Translations under genes and position numbers: made by a program
In this document: positions 62,246-64,000 of the stretch, in pieces
How the letters are laid out: every line of letters begins with the position of its first letter
How positions within the stretch are numbered: position 1 is the first letter of the stretch
Assembly (NCBI GenBank): GCA_963720695.1
Contig: CAVRGG010000001.1
Location: 124,001-188,000 of the forward strand
Direction of reading: 5' to 3'
From: UBA668 sp963720695
Lineage (GTDB): Bacteria; Actinomycetota; Acidimicrobiia; Acidimicrobiales; Ilumatobacteraceae
DNA length: 64,000 bases
Notes under the pieces: generated by a model
Told to the model about the DNA's origin: nothing
The model's input: the letters and a program-made list of their open reading frames with translations, nothing else
The model's database searches: none

Positions 62246-63850
62246 ATGGACATCACCTCCACCCCCGAATGGACGACGCTCCTGTCGACGCCGGTTCCGC
62301 CGCATCTGCGCACGCTGTTCGCCGACGATCCGGGCCGCGCCGAGCGGTATCTCGCCACCGTCGGCGACCTCAGGATCGACTACTCCAAGCACCTGCTCGA
62401 CGATGACGTGCTCGCCGCGCTGCTCGCCGTGGCGCGTGTGGCCGACGTCGAAGGGCGTCGTGATGCGATGTTCGCGGGCGAGCAGATCAACACCACCGAG
62501 CGGCGGGCGGTGCTCCACACGGCGCTTCGTGCGCCACGAGCGGCGAGCGTGTTGGTCGACGGACACGACGTCATCCCCGACGTGTACGAGGTGCTCCAGC
62601 GGATGAGCGTGTTCGCCGATCGCGTGCGCGGTGGCGCATGGACGGGTGCGACCGGGCTCCCGATCCGCACGGTGGTGAACATCGGGATCGGGGGGAGCGA
62701 CCTCGGCCCGGCGATGGCGTACCTCGCCACCGAGGCCTTCGGCCGTCCCGAACTGAGCTGCCGATTCGTGAGCAACGTGGACGGTGCCGACATCACCGAC
62801 AACCTGGCCGACCTCGACCCTGCGACGACGCTGGTCGTGGTGAGCTCCAAGACCTTCACCACCATCGAGACCATCACCAACGCGACCGAGGCGCGACGTT
62901 GGTTGACCGGCGCGCTCGGCGAAGCGGCAGTCGCCAAGCACTTCGTCGCCGTGAGCACGAACGCGGAGAAGGTGGCCGAGTTCGGCATCGACACGAGCAA
63001 CATGTTCGGGTTCTGGGATTGGGTCGGGGGCCGTTACTCGGTCGATTCGGCCATCGGACTCTCCCTGATGATCTCGATCGGACCGGACAACTTCCGTGAG
63101 TTCCTCGCCGGCTTCCACACCGTCGACGAGCACTTCCGCACCACGCCGTTCGAGCGGAACGTCCCCGTGCTCCTCGGCATGCTCGGCATCTGGTACGCGA
63201 ACGTGCTCGGCGCCCAGACCAAGGCCGTGCTGCCCTATGCCCACGAGCTGCGCCGGTTCCCCGCCTACCTGCAGCAACTCGACATGGAGAGCAACGGTAA
63301 GCGAGTGCGCCTCGACGGTGGCGAGGTCAACACCACGACCGGCCCGATCGTGTGGGGTGAGCCGGGCACCAACGGCCAGCACGCGTTCTACCAACTGCTG
63401 CATCAAGGCACTCGGCTGGTGCCGATCGACTTCATCGGATTCGCCCGGCCCAATCATGCGCTGCTCGCCCAGCATGACCTGCTGATGGCGAACCTGTTCG
63501 CACAGGGTGAGGCGCTCGCGTTCGGCAAGACGCTCGCCGAGGTCGTCGCCGAGGGGGTGCCCGAGCATCAGCAGGCCCACCGGGTGTTTCCGGGCAATCG
63601 GCCGAGCACCACGATCCTGGCGCCGCAGCTCACCCCGTTCGTCCTGGGCGAGCTCATCGCGCTGTACGAACAGATCGTGTTCGTCCAGGGTGCAGTCTGG
63701 GGAGTGAACAGCTTCGATCAGTGGGGTGTGGAGCTCGGCAAGGCGCTCGCCAATCGGATCACTCCGGAGCTCACCGGCACCGACGAGCCGCACCACGACT
63801 CGAGCACCAACGAGCTCATTCGTTGGTATCGCTCGGCGCGAGGTGGCTGA
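62246..63850 (+). CDS. pgi: Glucose-6-phosphate isomerase
   Basis: A 534-residue isomerase interconverting glucose-6-phosphate and fructose-6-phosphate. VVNIGIGGSDLGPAMAYLAT is the first SIS domain phosphate loop, VVSSKTFTTIETITNATEAR the second, and FGFWDWVGGRYSVDSAIGLS the PGI signature. The late GVNSFDQWGVELGKALANRI motif contains the catalytic lysine. Length and order match bacterial Pgi. Its 3' end overlaps a probable gene on the other strand by 35 bp. Confidence 0.95.
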   Translation: MDITSTPEWTTLLSTPVPPHLRTLFADDPGRAERYLATVGDLRIDYSKHLLDDDVLAALLAVARVADVEGRRDAMFAGEQINTTERRAVLHTALRAPRAASVLVDGHDVIPDVYEVLQRMSVFADRVRGGAWTGATGLPIRTVVNIGIGGSDLGPAMAYLATEAFGRPELSCRFVSNVDGADITDNLADLDPATTLVVVSSKTFTTIETITNATEARRWLTGALGEAAVAKHFVAVSTNAEKVAEFGIDTSNMFGFWDWVGGRYSVDSAIGLSLMISIGPDNFREFLAGFHTVDEHFRTTPFERNVPVLLGMLGIWYANVLGAQTKAVLPYAHELRRFPAYLQQLDMESNGKRVRLDGGEVNTTTGPIVWGEPGTNGQHAFYQLLHQGTRLVPIDFIGFARPNHALLAQHDLLMANLFAQGEALAFGKTLAEVVAEGVPEHQQAHRVFPGNRPSTTILAPQLTPFVLGELIALYEQIVFVQGAVWGVNSFDQWGVELGKALANRITPELTGTDEPHHDSSTNELIRWYRSARGG

Positions 63851-64000
63851 GGTTCCTTGCCCACCTCGCCGGGTCGGGGACGATCACACCCATCGTCGCC
63901 ACGCCCTCGCCGGTCTGCCAGCGCACACGGAGCCAGTGCCGTCGGTTGCGCTTCCAGTGACGTCGGAGTCGCAGCGCCGAGGTCAGGTCGACCGTGGTGA
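63816..64000 (-). CDS. C-terminal fragment of an unidentified protein, cut by the window edge
   Basis: The last 60 codons of a minus-strand frame, ending HLAPSDTNE. The visible part is basic and tryptophan-rich (LRLRHWKRNRRHWLRVRWQT), then VATMGVIVPDPARWARNL, with plausible strand character. No family is recognised from this piece. A 35-bp overlap with pgi is a caution, though convergent overlaps are frequent in this window. Confidence 0.4.
   Translation of the reverse strand, partial: TTVDLTSALRLRRHWKRNRRHWLRVRWQTGEGVATMGVIVPDPARWARNLSHLAPSDTNE

Overview
The window is 64 kb of GC-rich, densely packed bacterial chromosome from an actinobacterium, most likely the class Acidimicrobiia (Ilumatobacter-like; this is inference from gene content). 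The reasons are two LLM-class F420-type oxidoreductases, a DinB/MDMPI-type thiol-dependent protein, a complete 'conservon' (CvnA-D) operon, a WS/DGAT wax-ester synthase, many fatty-acid genes and frequent GTG starts. There are no rRNA or tRNA genes, CRISPR arrays, insertion sequences or phage genes. No gene-free stretch exceeds about 260 bp.

Layout. 1-7.2 kb: 3'-truncated thiolase, NudC, VOC protein, S9 peptidase, LLM oxidoreductase, DinB-like protein and a lipocalin-like protein. 7.2-13.2 kb: a conservon (NIT/HAMP/ATPase sensor, roadblock, DUF742, GTPase) with a divergent DUF4388-like gene (frame broken), a coiled-coil/proline-rich gene and a 55-residue downstream protein. 13.2-21.6 kb: wax-ester synthase, PAP2 phosphatase, a Cys-rich RecB-like nuclease (frame broken), an ATGA-coupled acyl-CoA dehydrogenase/LapA/hydrolase operon, an SDR and an acyl-CoA ligase, with a repeat-rich 261-bp spacer at 19.7-19.9 kb. 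21.6-28.5 kb: clpP, divergent from an SRPBCC-ArsR pair across two TGCAAC-N6-GTTGCA operators, then a five-gene acyl-CoA catabolic operon. 28.5-33.0 kb: lipoprotein, then a GT4/(alpha/alpha)6/GH130 glycan operon. 33.1-38.5 kb: SnoaL-like, PlsC, a 40-residue membrane protein divergent from a LysR regulator, VOC, D-2-hydroxyacid dehydrogenase and small membrane proteins.

38.5-48.3 kb: SLC13 permease, PepA-AbgT, a Vps62-like membrane protein, then a sulfur module (TSUP exporter plus MBL-rhodanese) with a CsoR/CstR-type palindrome inside its promoter, and UspA. 48.3-52.2 kb: LarE, LLM oxidoreductase, class III cyclase, SDR. 52.2-57.3 kb: a complete branched-chain amino-acid-type ABC operon livG-F-H-M-K, with livK broken by a frameshift. 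57.3-64 kb: enoyl-CoA hydratases, RarD-like permease, beta-lactamase-fold hydrolase, then pgl-pgi.

Two patterns cut across the window. Convergent genes nearly always end within a few bases of each other or overlap. Four otherwise good genes carry single frame breaks in G/C-rich context, which looks more like sequence error than decay. Two 47-bp inverted repeats with an identical core and compensatory arm changes, 16 kb apart, appear to be a lineage-specific terminator or dispersed palindrome family.
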